Below are positions 1 through 12,332 of a stretch of 64,000 bases of DNA, piece by piece. Position numbers and translations under genes: made by a program. The notes beneath the pieces are model-generated. The model had not been told where the DNA came from, did not search any database, and was given only the letters and a program-made list of their open reading frames with translations. Every line of letters begins with the position of its first letter. The first letter of the stretch is position 1. Source of the stretch: Chamaecrista fasciculata (Eukaryota > Streptophyta > Magnoliopsida > Fabales > Fabaceae); assembly GCA_003254925.1 (NCBI GenBank), contig QANZ01017862.1:51177-115176 (forward strand). The letters are read 5' to 3'.

Positions 1-1343
1 ATACTTGAGTGAGTGAGTCGGTTTTCTTCTTCTGGTGGAGCGAAGAATTTCCGAATTCGCAGGACGAGATTCACGAGCTCGAAGCTGAACGATGTTTGAA
101 AGGTTGATTTTCTTTTTCTTTTTTTAACATTCCGATGAAGCTGTTTGTTTTGGAATTGTGGTTGGCGGTTAGTTTTTTAGGGCTTATCGTTGTGATGATG
201 AGTTTTGTGCATTGAGCATAAAATTGTGTTGTTCAAAGTATTCAACCGTTTTCAGGTCCAATTATTGGCCAAAAAAAATAAAGGTCCAATTAATTATGTG
301 ATTCCTGAATCTCTTTATTGCCATTGGATCAATCACTGCCACTGGCCAAGTCAAAAATGGCATGTTGAGACTTCAGAAACTGTCTTACAAAGATAAAGAA
401 TTCGAATTGGAATTCCAATTGCCAAATTAGGCAAAAAAAGACCGGATGTTGAGTGACCACATTTTTATTTATTTATTTATTTTATTTCTGTTCCTTTGTC
501 TTGCTTTACGTATAAGTATGACTGTATGTATAACAGAAGCTCTTCTGATTTTCAAGCTAAACTTAACTTGGATAGTCTGATTAAAAAGACACACAATGAT
601 TAGGGTTATTTGATTATTTCTGAGGTTAGTCATTTATTGTCCCCGATTGAAAGGGGTAGGTAGTATGTTTTTTCAGATTAACTAAAGAGGGACAATTAGT
701 GTGTTTGTGGCAGTTAAAACTTAACTATACCTTTTGGCATTATACCAAATAGTCCAGAATCAGAAATTTCCCTGGGCCTTTTCTGGTACGGAAGATGAAT
801 ATTTTGGAAGTGTTCTTTCAAACCTTACTGTTGAATTTTCAAAGATTTAGAAAGTAACTAGAGTTAGATGCCTCATCTCTCCATTCTATATTGTTTCTCT
901 CTAGCTAGAGTTAGTTCAGATTGTATTTTTGTATGTTATGCTCTATTCTTATCACTTATCAGCTCATCTAAATATGAAGGCTAGTAAGTGTCTGCACATA
1001 TCCAAGTGCTTAGATAGTTAAATAAGTTTCTACTCATATTGAACATCTGCCTTCGCATATTTTTCTGCTTTAAAAGCAACCACTAACAAAATACCAACAG
1101 AGTACAGACAATATATCTTTTCTTGTTTAAGAATTTGTAAGGTTTGATGTTAACTGTGTTTTTCTTTGATTCATGGCTAGATTTGCTCACTTTTTGAGTT
1201 GTAAATAGTTCAGAAACAGCACCAGATCATGTTGTTTCGACTTCTTTGATTAAAACTCAATAACTTTGTGTTTGTCAAGATCATGATATTTTTATTGCAT
1301 AAACAGATGCAAGCACACGTATAATATATCTCACTCTGGCAAT
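1..1343. other. Intergenic stretch, possible UTR at the left edge
   Basis: Bases 1-110 are richer in GC than what follows and stop-laden in all plus frames. They look like untranslated leader of a gene beyond the left edge, direction undecided. I see no coding signal or clear repeat from 110 to 1343. Confidence 0.3.
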
Positions 1344-1400
1344 ATGCCATAGGTACAAGGCTGCCATACACACCACCCTTGGCCTCTAGCTAAAAGCAGG
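1344..1400. repeat. Possible SINE fragment
   Basis: The stretch reading ggtacaaggctgccatacac and the bases after it resemble the conserved inner part of TS/Au-type plant SINEs. No tRNA boxes, tail or target duplication are visible, so this is a weak call made from memory of the family. Confidence 0.3.
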
Positions 1401-1546
1401 GCCGGTATACTATCATAATGGTAATAAATCAGTATTTCCCTAATGAAGAAAATTTACTATAGGAAATATAGATTATGACTTTCAGGATATACATGCTTCA
1501 TCTAACTGGCTAACATTTTGAAGGATTCTTTTTTTTTTCCTTGTTA

Positions 1547-4500
1547 TCAACACAAATCATGATCAACCTGAATCCGATTGCTTGGTGGCTTTCCGATCTG
1601 TAAGCACGCAATCGGTGGAACTGTAGGAGTTCTCAATTCACCAAAAGTCTTCCAGCAGAATGGATCATATAGGTGGTATTGTTCTTGAATTGGTTTTAGC
1701 TCAATGGAGGTTAAAGAAACATCTACACATGGCAGGCTGTCACTGCAGGCAAAGTGTACCGGCTTAACTGTGTATGTTCCCCTTATTTTTTCATAGTTGA
1801 TTCCGGCGAGAGCCACTGCTGTTGTCTGGTTTGTGCATGTTCTTTTATCACAATAGAATTGGTCAATCACAATGGGGAGTTGAACTTCAGAAACTTGTAT
1901 ATTTGAGAACAAGACACCCTGCACAGAGCCTGATCCACCCTGCAAATATATAATAAATATGTAGATGATCAAAATTATTGATGAAGTTTCATAGTTGAAA
2001 GTGTTAGGCTTCATATAGTTTTATCTTTTAAGGATTAAATTGAGAAATCTTTCATCTTAGGACCAAATCATTAGTCTAGTCATTTTTCTGTTGGATCCTT
2101 AGATAGCCCTTTTGTTACTGATTTCTCATTATCTTGAAACACTGTGAAAAGTGGTAAAAGGTTTCAAGTTGACTTCTGGTGAAGTGTTTCTCACTCCAGT
2201 TGTTTCAAATTTAATCCAGATAGCAGAATACCAATGCCATTTTATTTGCTGAAATGTTATTTTTCCTTTTAGTTTTCACTCAATGGTAGTAAAATGATTT
2301 TGTAGACGTCAATTTACTGCTTGTGGAATGTGATTGAATATATCTTTACCTGCCATGTTTTGATTCTGACACCATTCATTGTGTTGTGCATCATGACATC
2401 TTTCACAGTAATGTTTGAAACACAAGCTCTAGAGTTATCCTTCCCTAAACTTCCAATGCTGATTCCATGCCCTGGCCCACAGTTGACATTGTGTACATAT
2501 ACATTTGAGCATCCTGTTTGTATGGATACACAATCATCTCCTGCAAAACATTTAAAATCCAAAGCTTCACATAACCAACTTGAACTGAATATTGTTAGTC
2601 TAAATCATATGTTGCGATTTTGGTTTTTGTCAGATGCATTCAATTTTTCTTATGTGCTATATATTCATCTCATGCTCTGCTAGAAGCTCAATGCACAATG
2701 CATTGTGAGATTGTAAGTTGCCATGTTCTTTTAAGGATCATATATCAAGCATCTAAGCTTTGTTTTTCCTTTTCCTTCTTCTGTCTCTATTACTACGTTA
2801 GTAAGTTACTATCAAAGAGCAAACCTATTTTTTAGTCCTGAATCTGTCCAAAAACTGCGATCTAGTCCCGAGATATTGGAAATACACTTTTTGGTTTTTG
2901 ATTTTTTAAAAAGGCAAAAGCATTCTTGGTACCCCCAAAGTATGCTGTCATTTTCAGTTGTACTCCCAAAGTTTTTTTTTGTCATTTGTACCCTCAAAGT
3001 ATGGGGTCAGTTTTAGTTATATCCCCAAAGTTTTTTTGAGTCAATTATACCTCCAATCTTTTCTCTTTTGTATCAATTGTACCCTCAATCTTTTCTTTTT
3101 TGTGTCAATTGTACCCCTAAATTGGGGTGTATTTGGGGGTACAATTGACTCAAATGTGAAACATTGGGGTATAATTGACTAAAAAAAATTTTGGGGGTAT
3201 AACTAGAATTGATCTCATACTTTGGGGGTACAATTGATCCAAAAAAAACATTGGAGGTACAATTGAAAATAACTGCAGGGTACCAATAGTACTTTTGCCT
3301 TTAAAAAAAAAAACCTCAACTATTTAGTCCCTTTGACATTATTTGTGGGACTAAATAGTTATTGTTTGTATAAATCAGGGACCAAAATGTGTATTTTCAA
3401 TATTTAAGGATTAAATCATAGTTTTGAAACAAATTTAAAGACTAAAAAGCAAGTTTTCTCACATAAAAAATTACTGATCAATGATTGAAGTATTACCACA
3501 AGCTAAAGTGCTACTGTGAATCAAAACATCTTTGGAATTCTGAAGGTGAATTCCATCTGTATTGGGACTGTCACCAGGAGATGAAATGCTAACATCATGA
3601 ACTAAGACTCCATTGCAGTTGTCAAACTTGAGGTGGCATTGTGGGCTATTTTGAATTGTTATTCCTGTGACCGTTGGATTAAAACTCCCATAGAATCGAA
3701 GTGCCTGTGCAAAAACAAACAAAATCATATATATTACAAGATTTGCTAGGCATGAACAAATCTTGTTGTGTGAAATTTATATAATATATAATGGTCCTCA
3801 CAGTTGGTTTGACGATTGGCATTTTCCCTCCAAACTCACTTTGAACCTAGCAGATTCACAGAAGTGTGAACATTAGCTTTAGATGATGAACATGAAATTG
3901 CAATGTAAGGGGCAATTGCAAGCTATAAGATTAGGCTGGAAACGTGTACTTTTTTGCTCCTTCTTAATTCATATTTGTTTCAATATGATCCCTTTTAATT
4001 GGGAAAACGAATAAACTTTTTAGTGCCTAAATTTGTCTAAAAACTACGTTTTAGTCTTTGGATATTGAAAATACACTTTTTAGTCTTTGATTATTTTTAA
4101 CAACTGTTAACTATTTAATCTCTGAAATGTTATACATAGGGATTAAATAGTTTATGTTTGTAAATAATAAATCAGTAACAAAAAAATGTATTTTTAATAT
4201 CCAAAGACTAAAGTGTAGTTTTAAAACTAATTTAAGGGTTATAAAATAGGTTTTCTCCGAAAAAAAAAAGTACACAGCTTTACCTTCCGATTTTTATTTT
4301 AAAATAAACCCATTTTATTCCTCTGTCACATTATTTAACAAAAATTTACCGAATTAAACATTGTTTACTTGATATTCTTAAATTTAAATTTAAGGCTAAA
4401 TTTTATATAAAGAAGTGACAAAGGGGCAAAATTGGATCTTTAATAAAAAAGGAGGACATTGTCTACCTTCTTTGAAACTTTATAAAACTAGAGGCATTAA

Positions 4501-7500
4501 AAGTTTGGCAAAAGTAGATGTGCCCATAAAGTTTTTTTTTGGTCAATTGTACATTTAAAATATGAAGCCAGTTTCAAATATATTTTAAATTTTTTTTTGT
4601 CAATTATACTCCTAATTTTTTTGTGTGTCAAATTTGTTCCCTAATGTTTTTCTTTTTGTGTCAATTGTACCCTCATTTGGGGTACAATTGACTCAAATAT
4701 AAAATATTGGAAAACTTTAGAAGTACAATTAAAATTAATTCCATACTTTGGATAACTTTAAAGGTACAATTAACCCAAAAAAAAATTTAAGAGTATAACT
4801 GAAAGCGACTTCATGTTTTGAGGTACTATTTTTCCAAAAGTTATATAAATCTTGGCACCAAAAAAAAAGTTTTTTAAAACCAAGAAGATTATTACCGGCG
4901 TTGAAGGAGGCTTTATCACTGTATTGTTTAATGGAACTATGAGCTTTTCTTCATCATCAATGGGATTATCAAATGGGTGGTCTTGCCACCACACTGAACC
5001 TTTTCCTTCAATAATACCCTTTCCTTGAATGGTAATTCCGACCAGTTTCGTGAAATCTAGCCATTGCAATAAACCTTTGCCCCAAACCTTGGGGTTTGTT
5101 GGGGCAGTAATAGTTCCATCAAGCTAACAACAAAAGTTATCTTATTAGCTTCACATCAAAACTGTCGGTAGCTACAGTAGTAGGCATTAGCAAAAAGACA
5201 GAAACTGTATATGCAATTGAGACTGAACATCTTTTAGATAGAACAAGTCAATTATCAATAGACACCTAAATGTTTTATTACCACTTTTGAGTTTTTGACA
5301 CATTTTCATGAATATTATGTTTTGGTGAATATATTATATGAAAACAGGGGAGTAAATAAAGAGATGGTATTAGTCTAAATGATTTGTTGATATAAAATCA
5401 TGTTTATAAATGATTTGTAAGTATCTTTATAATTGTCTGGAAATATGCTCTGACCTTAGTAAATTATTGGGACCTAACTCACCTAAATTTTCTTTTTGAG
5501 TAAATTAACAATTCGGTTTTTGAAAGATCATCGAGTTGACAATTTAATCACTGAAAGATTATAATATACAATTTAGTACCTAAAAGAACTAAATGAAATA
5601 TTTGTTAATTATTTTCATTAATTAAATAGTATATCGTTTAGTTCTTCCAAGAACCAACTAACGAGTATATTGTTTAATTTTTTTTAAAAATTAAATTATA
5701 TATTTTAATTTTTTAAAAATTCAGTAATCAACTCAATGATCTTTTTATAGATTGAATTATTAATTTACTTTCTTTTTTAATACAAAAAATAAGAGATGTT
5801 GGGTAATGTAATGGATTTTTTTTTCTTTGGCAGCCAGAACAGGTAACTGTTTTTAATATTAAATAATTCTTTTTTGAATGAGCAGTATGACTAGGACAGA
5901 CGCATGTTGTTGTTGTTGTTGTTGTTACTGCTGTCGTCTTCTGTTGAATCACATTTGGCTTGTGAGACTGTGAGTATTATTAGAATGTGGGGTATTATAT
6001 TTTATATAAATATTTATATATATTTATATAATTATATCTTTTCACATGCCATTTGTTATTTCCATTATTATTTTCCCTTTAGGTCACTCACCTGAAAAAC
6101 TATGTTGTGTTTGCAGTATGGTCCTGAGAATGAAATGGGTCCCACCAAGAAGATGAAATCTTCTGGTATGAGCATGGTTGATGCCTCTACTTTACAAGCA
6201 GCTGCCCATGCTGCTTCGAATGCCTGCATTGCAAACCAGCTTCATTAATATTAATATATATATATATACAAAAAAGAATTAACCTATAAATTAATCTTAA
6301 AAAAAGTATACTTGTTTTTTTTTTTTGGCCTGAAAAAAAGTATACTTGTTAATAACTCATTTTTTTGAAAGTTTAGTCTATACTCTTTAATATTTTAAAA
6401 TTGTTAAATCAATACATTTTAATTCTTTTCTTCTTACAAGTTACTGTTTGTAGAACAAGCTTCAATAATTAAGGTGTAGGTCAAAGTATATTTTGGTCAG
6501 GTCTCAATTTAGTTTCATATATATATTTTTAACACTTTTGGTCTCATATTTTTTTATCTTGTACAGAATTAGTCTCATATTTTCTTGTTACAAATTTGGT
6601 CTCATATCTTTAGAAAAAGTTTCATTGTTAGTCCCATAATGTGAAACCTTTTGTAAAGATATGGGACAAATTTTACAACATGACCCAAAGATATTATACT
6701 AAAAGTGCAACAAAAAAATATACGGGACTAATTGAGACCTAAGCAAAAGATATAGACTAAAAGTGCAAAAAAAAATATGTCGGGTCAAATTAAGACCTAA
6801 CCAAAAAATATGAGATGAAAAATGCATTTTGACTAAGTTGTATTATTTTAAGGAATTTTAAGAATTAAAGTATATAAATTAAATTTAAAAGGTCAACTTG
6901 ATTTAAGTGATAAATAATTTTATATCACTCAAGCAAAGTTTTAAACTCGAGATATTATGAATATAGCTATTTCTACTAGAATACTCTCCTATCATAAGTA
7001 TACAAGTTGAGTTTGGATTATTCAAGATAAAATTTCATAGATCACAAAAAAAAAAAGAGAAATTAAATTTTAGAGATTGAGTTACTTGAGTAAATTGTAC
7101 TTTTCTTTTTTGGCCATGAGTAAATTGTACTTTCACTGTATACTAAATTCACTTTACAGTAAGCCATAAATATGTGGTCATCACTCATCACAATAAGGTT
7201 TGGTGTCATCATTTGTATGTATGCATTTACTCCTACTATGGGGTTAAGACCTAACCCTTAACTGCCGTAACGAGAATAATTTTTGAATTGGGTCCACATC
7301 TTTGGCTTCTTCCTTCTTTACCTTTTATGTCTTTCTCAGTTCTCACTGTTAAAGCTTTCGCCTAAATCTATCTTATCTTCTGTCCCCTAGTGGCATGTGT
7401 TATTAGCAACACTTACACCAAATTGGGTAGATGGAAGAACCCTCATCATTAGAAGTTTGGGAAGTGAAAAAGATTCTGTTTTCCTCATAAAAATGGGCAA

Positions 7501-8816
7501 TTCCTCAGGGTCTAAGAACAGGGGCACAATTACCAGTAAACAAAAATCACCTAAAGTTCCTTTGAGAAAAAAAAAAAAGAAATCAAAATTGTTACTTAAG
7601 AATTAGTAAGTATATGCAAGTTAATATATGAAAATAGTAAACTATTAATTTAGCCTTTGGATTATGTGGACTTTGTTATTTTAGTCCTTGTAATTAAAAA
7701 ATGTTCAATTTAGTCTTCAAAAATTTATGATTTCTAGCAATTTAGTCCCTCTATGGACTGAGTTGTACACAAAAAATTAGGGACTTAAATGAAAGTGCTC
7801 ATATAATTTAGGGACTAGAATGGCAGTTTACTCATTCCTTTAAAATGCTACTTCCTTCCTATTTCCACCCTGAACAATGCAGTGGTATGAAAATTCTAAG
7901 CATTTTACCAAAAAAAAAAAATCTAAGCACAAGCAACATGTTTTCTTTTCCTTTCATTAATTCCTTAAACTTTAGGAACTAAAACTTAACATGTTATTTA
8001 AACACACGCTGAACCATGCAGCATTATGAAAATTCTAATCCTTCACAATTCCATTATATATAATCAGTAATTTCCCCTGCATTGTCATAATAGGGACCCA
8101 AAATTCAGTGATAGAAATGAAAACCAGTAAACATACAACTTGGTTTCTTAAAAATACACTAGATTACACATTATAATACTTGAAAGTCATGAATGTAATA
8201 GAATTTAGTTCCTTAAACCTATTTTAACTTGTATTGACAAAAAGACTAAAATATATTGATTCTATGAATTTTAGGACTTAAGCGAATTAAAATTTTCAAA
8301 AATTAAGTTGTTAACTCGTATATCTTTTAAGGACCAATTTATATGTTTACTTAATAAAAAAATTTAGAGGCTTACCTTTGTGTCATCAGTACTTCCATCT
8401 CCCTTAGCTCCAAAATCCAGGACATTGAAGGTGGTACCGGAATGGCCGCCGTAGGAAGGTTTTGGCGGCGAAGTTGCCGGGTTATTTGGCTTTTTAGGCT
8501 TAGGAAATGGTAATGGTGGTGGTGATGGAGGAGGCTTTCTTGGTGATGATGATGATGATGATGGAGGCTTAGGTTTTGAAGAAGGTGATAATGATGATGA
8601 TGATCCTCCATGATGATGATGATGATGATGATTATTGTGACCATTGCCATAATTCTTTCCTTTCTTCTTAAACAGAGAATCTGATGACACATCTTTGTTT
8701 TGTCTCCAATAATGCTTGCCTTTTCTTGCTGCAATGCAGGCATCAAAATTGGAAGACCACACAAGAAATGCAATCACAAGCATATATGTGAAATCTCTGA
8801 AACTAATTCCTCTCAT
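1547..8816 (-). CDS. Polygalacturonase 1 (glycoside hydrolase family 28), 7 exons, 545 aa
   Basis: Secreted pectinase expected to hydrolyse alpha-1,4-galacturonan in the cell wall. Exons on the minus strand: 8376-8816, 6092-6223, 4896-5123, 3802-3846, 3497-3704, 2350-2540, 1547-1939; all borders are GT-AG and the joined frame stays open to TGA at 1547-1549. Residues 1-30 form a signal peptide. Residues about 45-125 are a His-, Ser- and Pro-rich linker. The beta-helix follows from about residue 130. All four GH28 signatures are present: NTDG (330-333), GDDC (352-355), GHG (375-377) and RIK (410-412). The exon order resembles the Arabidopsis At1g48100 type, with a longer linker. Introns contain MITEs, intron 1 being 2.15 kb. 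The ATG lies about 120 bases downstream of a TATA box. Complete and probably active; its tissue role cannot be read from the sequence. Confidence 0.93.
2817..3461. mobile_element. MITE family A copy, split by a nested MITE
   Basis: Palindromic element in intron 5 of polygalacturonase 1. Its outer arms (motifs of the type ttttagtcc and ggactaaaaa) are inverted copies of each other. The centre is opened by a second element at 2911-3302. Related copies lie at 4001-4258, 9078-9325, 19578-19805 and 24398-24665. Confidence 0.7.
2911..3302. mobile_element. MITE family B copy, nested in a family A copy
   Basis: Ends read aaggcaaaag and cttttgcctt, with inverted arms of repeated 'gtacccccaaag' words. 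The flanks share tttaaaaa on both sides, a possible 8-base target duplication in simple sequence. Confidence 0.7.
4001..4258. mobile_element. MITE family A copy
   Basis: About 250 bases, near-palindromic, with the same arms as the copy at 2817. Lies in intron 3 of polygalacturonase 1. Confidence 0.65.
4507..4836. mobile_element. MITE family B copy
   Basis: Starts ggcaaaagta and ends with the inverted counterpart near 4836. Arms match the copy at 2911 but are more decayed. It lies just before exon 3 of polygalacturonase 1. Confidence 0.55.
5504..5768. mobile_element. MITE family E copy
   Basis: Inverted arms of the type gagtaaattaacaattcgg, in intron 2 of polygalacturonase 1. Relatives lie at 58222-58412 and 58518-58965. 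Confidence 0.5.
5904..5926. repeat. (TTG)n microsatellite in intron 2 of polygalacturonase 1
   Basis: About seven consecutive TTG/GTT units, between the second and third exons. Confidence 0.8.
6479..6833. mobile_element. Mutator-like MITE (family C)
   Basis: Begins ggtcaaagta and ends attttgac, with inverted arms. The flanks taaggtgta and taagttgta form a 9-base target duplication with one mismatch. Lies in intron 1 of polygalacturonase 1. Confidence 0.65.
7635..7850. mobile_element. Short inverted-repeat element
   Basis: Arms of the type gtaaactattaatttag and their inverse at the right end, in intron 1 of polygalacturonase 1. Related in style to the other families but not clearly one of them. 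Confidence 0.4.
8528..8640. repeat. Trinucleotide (GAT)n tracts inside the polygalacturonase 1 coding sequence
   Basis: Interrupted GAT/ATG repeats on the plus strand encode the Ser and His runs of the linker. A likely length-variable spot. Confidence 0.75.
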
Positions 8817-8937
8817 TTTTAGAAGAATTGAGAGAAATGTGAGTATGAAAGAGATAGATAGAGAGATATAGAGAAAGAGGCAAAAAGAAAAACAGAGAGA
8901 GCTTCTTCTTTGAAAAAAAAAACAAGTGACGGTTATG

Positions 8938-8945
8938 TTTATATA
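8938..8945 (-). promoter_or_regulatory. TATA box of polygalacturonase 1
   Basis: TATATAAA on the minus strand, about 120 bases before the ATG at 8816. It implies a transcription start near 8910. The leader would contain a purine-rich GA/GATA tract at 8840-8900. Confidence 0.6.
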
Positions 8946-9077
8946 AGGAGTTGCCCTTGAAAGCTTATTTATTATAAATTTATAACTGTGCAGGCGAGGT
9001 ATATAATATGTTATCTAAATTCTTGGCTTATTTTATGCAAAATATAGTTTAGTATTTCGAGAACTTAATACATTATT

Positions 9078-9325
9078 CTTAGAGAAAAATTGTTTTTTTG
9101 TCCTAAATTTGTTCTAAAATTATGATTTAGTCTTTAGATATTGGAAATCCACATTTTAGCTCTTAATTATTTTTTTTTTACAAAAAATGACTATTTAGTC
9201 CCTGAAATGTTATATGGGAAAAATAAATAGATGATGTTTTGCACCAAAAAGTGTATTTCTGATATCCAAGGACTAAATTGTAGCTTTGAGAAAAATTCAA
9301 GGACTAAAAAGTATGTTTTTTCTTA
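9078..9325. mobile_element. MITE family A copy
   Basis: Palindromic copy about 130 bases upstream of the polygalacturonase 1 TATA box. Arms match the copies at 4001 and 24398. Confidence 0.65.
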
Positions 9326-9748
9326 TTTATATGATGCCAGACATTTATGCTTCATACTCCTTTTCTCTTCAATTAATTTATCCTCTTTTAATCTCCTGAT
9401 GGAATTTGTTTCCTGAGAGCTGCTTGCATGTGATGAATCCAATAGGTAGTGATGAGGTCCCTATTGTCTTTTTACTATCCATACATTTATTTACATTCCC
9501 CATATAATTATATTATTGGATGAGGTGAGAGGCCAAATCTGCCACTTGTTTGTGTTCCTAGCTTAACCCATTATTAGCATTATTGGTTCTTTTGCTTAAT
9601 TCCAATCATAAACAACTTATCATGATGACCCAACATTGATTACCAAATCAAATCAAAGTAATGATTTCTTCAACAGCTAGCTTGCTTTAGTGTTGCTTTG
9701 AAAACCTAAACTATATTAGATGCTTAAAAAAGAAATATTTTAGAAATT

Positions 9749-9933
9749 ACCCATAAGTGTTTGGTGTAGTGGTTGACAAACAACACCTTAGGTGAGAGGA
9801 CTTAAATTTGATCCATAAAGTCGACATTGTTGGAAGGATACAACCATTTCGTCTCTATTATCCGAATGAAATTAGTTTTCGCTTAGACTGTTACACGAAT
9901 ATGCGGGGGAAATCTATAACATTATCTAAAAAA
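9749..9933 (+). mobile_element. tRNA-derived SINE, copy 1
   Basis: About 185 bases between two perfect copies of agaaatattttagaaatt (before 9749 and at 9934-9951), the target-site duplication. A box A-like tggtgtagtgg lies at 9762-9772 and a decayed box B-like aaatttgatcc at 9804-9814. The 3' end is A-rich. The 3' half resembles copy 2 at 10140. Confidence 0.8.
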
Positions 9934-10139
9934 AGAAATATTTTAGAAATTGAACGTGTTATTTTGATTCCAAGATTTCAATTTCTATCATATTCATTAT
10001 ATTTTAACTATCTCCTTCTTCCCCATTGTTTAATTTGTGTCATTGGTTTAGAAATATGGAAAACACTTGAACACTTTCTCATTCTTAATTACTTGGTTCT
10101 TACACACAAAATATGTGTGTGTAAAAAAATGAGGTCGTT

Positions 10140-10282
10140 GAGGGACCGAGTTCGAGCCTTGGAATCGACATTTGTTGGGAAGGCTTTAACTATTTGCTTC
10201 CCGGTCTGAATGGGATTAGTTTTTGCCTAGACCGTAACACGGATAGGTGGAGGACACCCATAGTATTTAAAAAAAAAAAAAA
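10140..10282 (+). mobile_element. SINE copy 2, 5'-truncated
   Basis: The 3' half matches copy 1 at 9749 and ends in a run of A. Box B (gagttcgagcc) is intact but box A is missing. Flanks gaggtcgtt and gaggtcatt are a probable target duplication with one mismatch. Confidence 0.65.
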
Positions 10283-10291
10283 GAGGTCATT

Positions 10292-12296
10292 CCACTGTAG
10301 GAAGTGTTAAATGTAATAAATCAAAACAAGAATTGATGGAAAAGCCAAAATGATACACGTGAGTGGGTCTATAAGGTGTCAATGGCACTGATTATAACAG
10401 CTCTTTATGATCACATGCAGCCTTCACGGGCTAACACTTTTATGTACTTTGTCTTCTTAAAAGCCAATCCCACTCCCATATCCTCACAAACACACTCCTA
10501 TTTCCTCCATTTCCTTTTCTTATATATATATATATATATATATATTAGTTGTTTTTTTGATACCTGAGATTTCGTCCTAACTAATCTGAACTTAACTCGT
10601 ATTATGCACTTATATGGTGAGAAAGTCTGTTAACGAGGACAGATGTATTTATAAGATCTCAAATTCAAAACTTTACATTCACAAAATCACAGTACTTATG
10701 GATCAGATTTGAATTCTATGTAATACCACTACAATATAGTACAAAGAGAGAAATAAACACTTATTTTTTTCTCTAACTGTTTCTTTCTCTCTCTAAACTA
10801 TACCCTAGTGACATTATATAGCGAATCCAAATTCTTATTAGTGACACTTGTATATACATATATATATGTTTCATTTTTTGTTTTTCTTTTTTCAGATATA
10901 TTCTATTAGGAAAGAGCTTTATAAAAGACTAACCTTCTTGTTAGATTCAATTTCATTAATGTTTTGAGTTCTTTTGCTTATTATACCAAAAGTATCAATT
11001 TTGAGCTGAAGTGTAGATTCGATTTGTTGAAGTATATAAATTAATTACTCATATGTATCGTTTACTTTTATAGTTTTGTACTTGAGTATTCTAATAGCTA
11101 GACGACTCGGATGAGTCAATTTATATATTTTAGGAGATCCACATTTTAGTAGATTTTCATTTTCAGAGAGCAAAATGTGGATTAATCTAAAATAAAAACA
11201 AATAAGAAAGCTACATTGCAAAAAGATGCTGAGTACGATCTTTGTACACAATTGATGAATTTGTAAATTTGAAAGTTGAGGGAAAAACTTCAAAACCTCC
11301 ATCATACGCCCACAGATTAATTCATTCCAACAATTGTTTGTGGACTTCTTTTTCTGTGCCTTTCAATAGAAACAAAAACAAAAGTACACTATTTTATATA
11401 TGTTTCTGGCTGGACAAGGTGGACAACGTTACAAAGAAAATAATGTTCAAGCAAATTAATTAAATAATTTTTATTTATTTCTTGGATTTTGAGGTAGTAA
11501 TAACTCTTTGGCCTAAAAAATAAAGGTAGTGACTGATTTCAGTGCTGCTAAAAAATCAGTAAAATTTATAGTTTGTGTAATGAATATTAACCAAATTAGG
11601 AAAGTTGTAACTTACAATAATAGCTACAACTGCATATATTAGTGAAAAGAATTTACGTAGGTTAAATATTCGTTTTTTTTTTTTATTAATTTTGGATCAA
11701 CTGAAAGAATCAAATTTTCTTATCCTTTACTTTAAAGCAACAATACATATCTATTGTTTTGGGTGAAAATTGAGTAGTATTTCTCAACCGACAATTAAAG
11801 ATTATTTCTTTTGAGGCATAAAAATCATTAAAAAAAATTTTTCTTTGCCAACAATTTTTTTGTACACACATTCTAATTCGAAAATTAATCTTCTATAGTT
11901 GAATATTCTACATTTCTCTGAATTTAGACCATTATTATAGAGGTCTAAAACTATTATATTACCTTCTAATATCAAATAAAACTACATTTATTTTTTCACA
12001 TACTTAAAATTAAATCATCTAAATTCAAAAGAAATGCAAAATCTTCAATTATAGAGAACCTATCATCGTGCTATTCAAACTCATAATATTATATTTAAAA
12101 AACTCAACTATTTAATTTACAAATTACAATGAACTTTATTGGTAGCATACCTATTTATTAATAACAATACAAGTTTATAATTACTTGTAAAAAAGTTATA
12201 ATTAATATTTGTAGATTAATACTAAAATCAATATATTTGTAGATTAATACTAAAATCAATATTCTTTCTGCTCAACTCCCATGAAGATAGTGATCG

Positions 12297-12332
<36 letters not shown>

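Noticed and set aside
8528..8640. Repeated GAT units as a possible CRISPR-like or regulatory array
   Set aside because: Simple trinucleotide repeats inside an exon; no spacers, and the genome is a plant.
8372..8773. Second minus-strand frame in polygalacturonase exon 1
   Set aside because: A shifted reading of the same exon; its Ile/His runs come from the GAT repeats.
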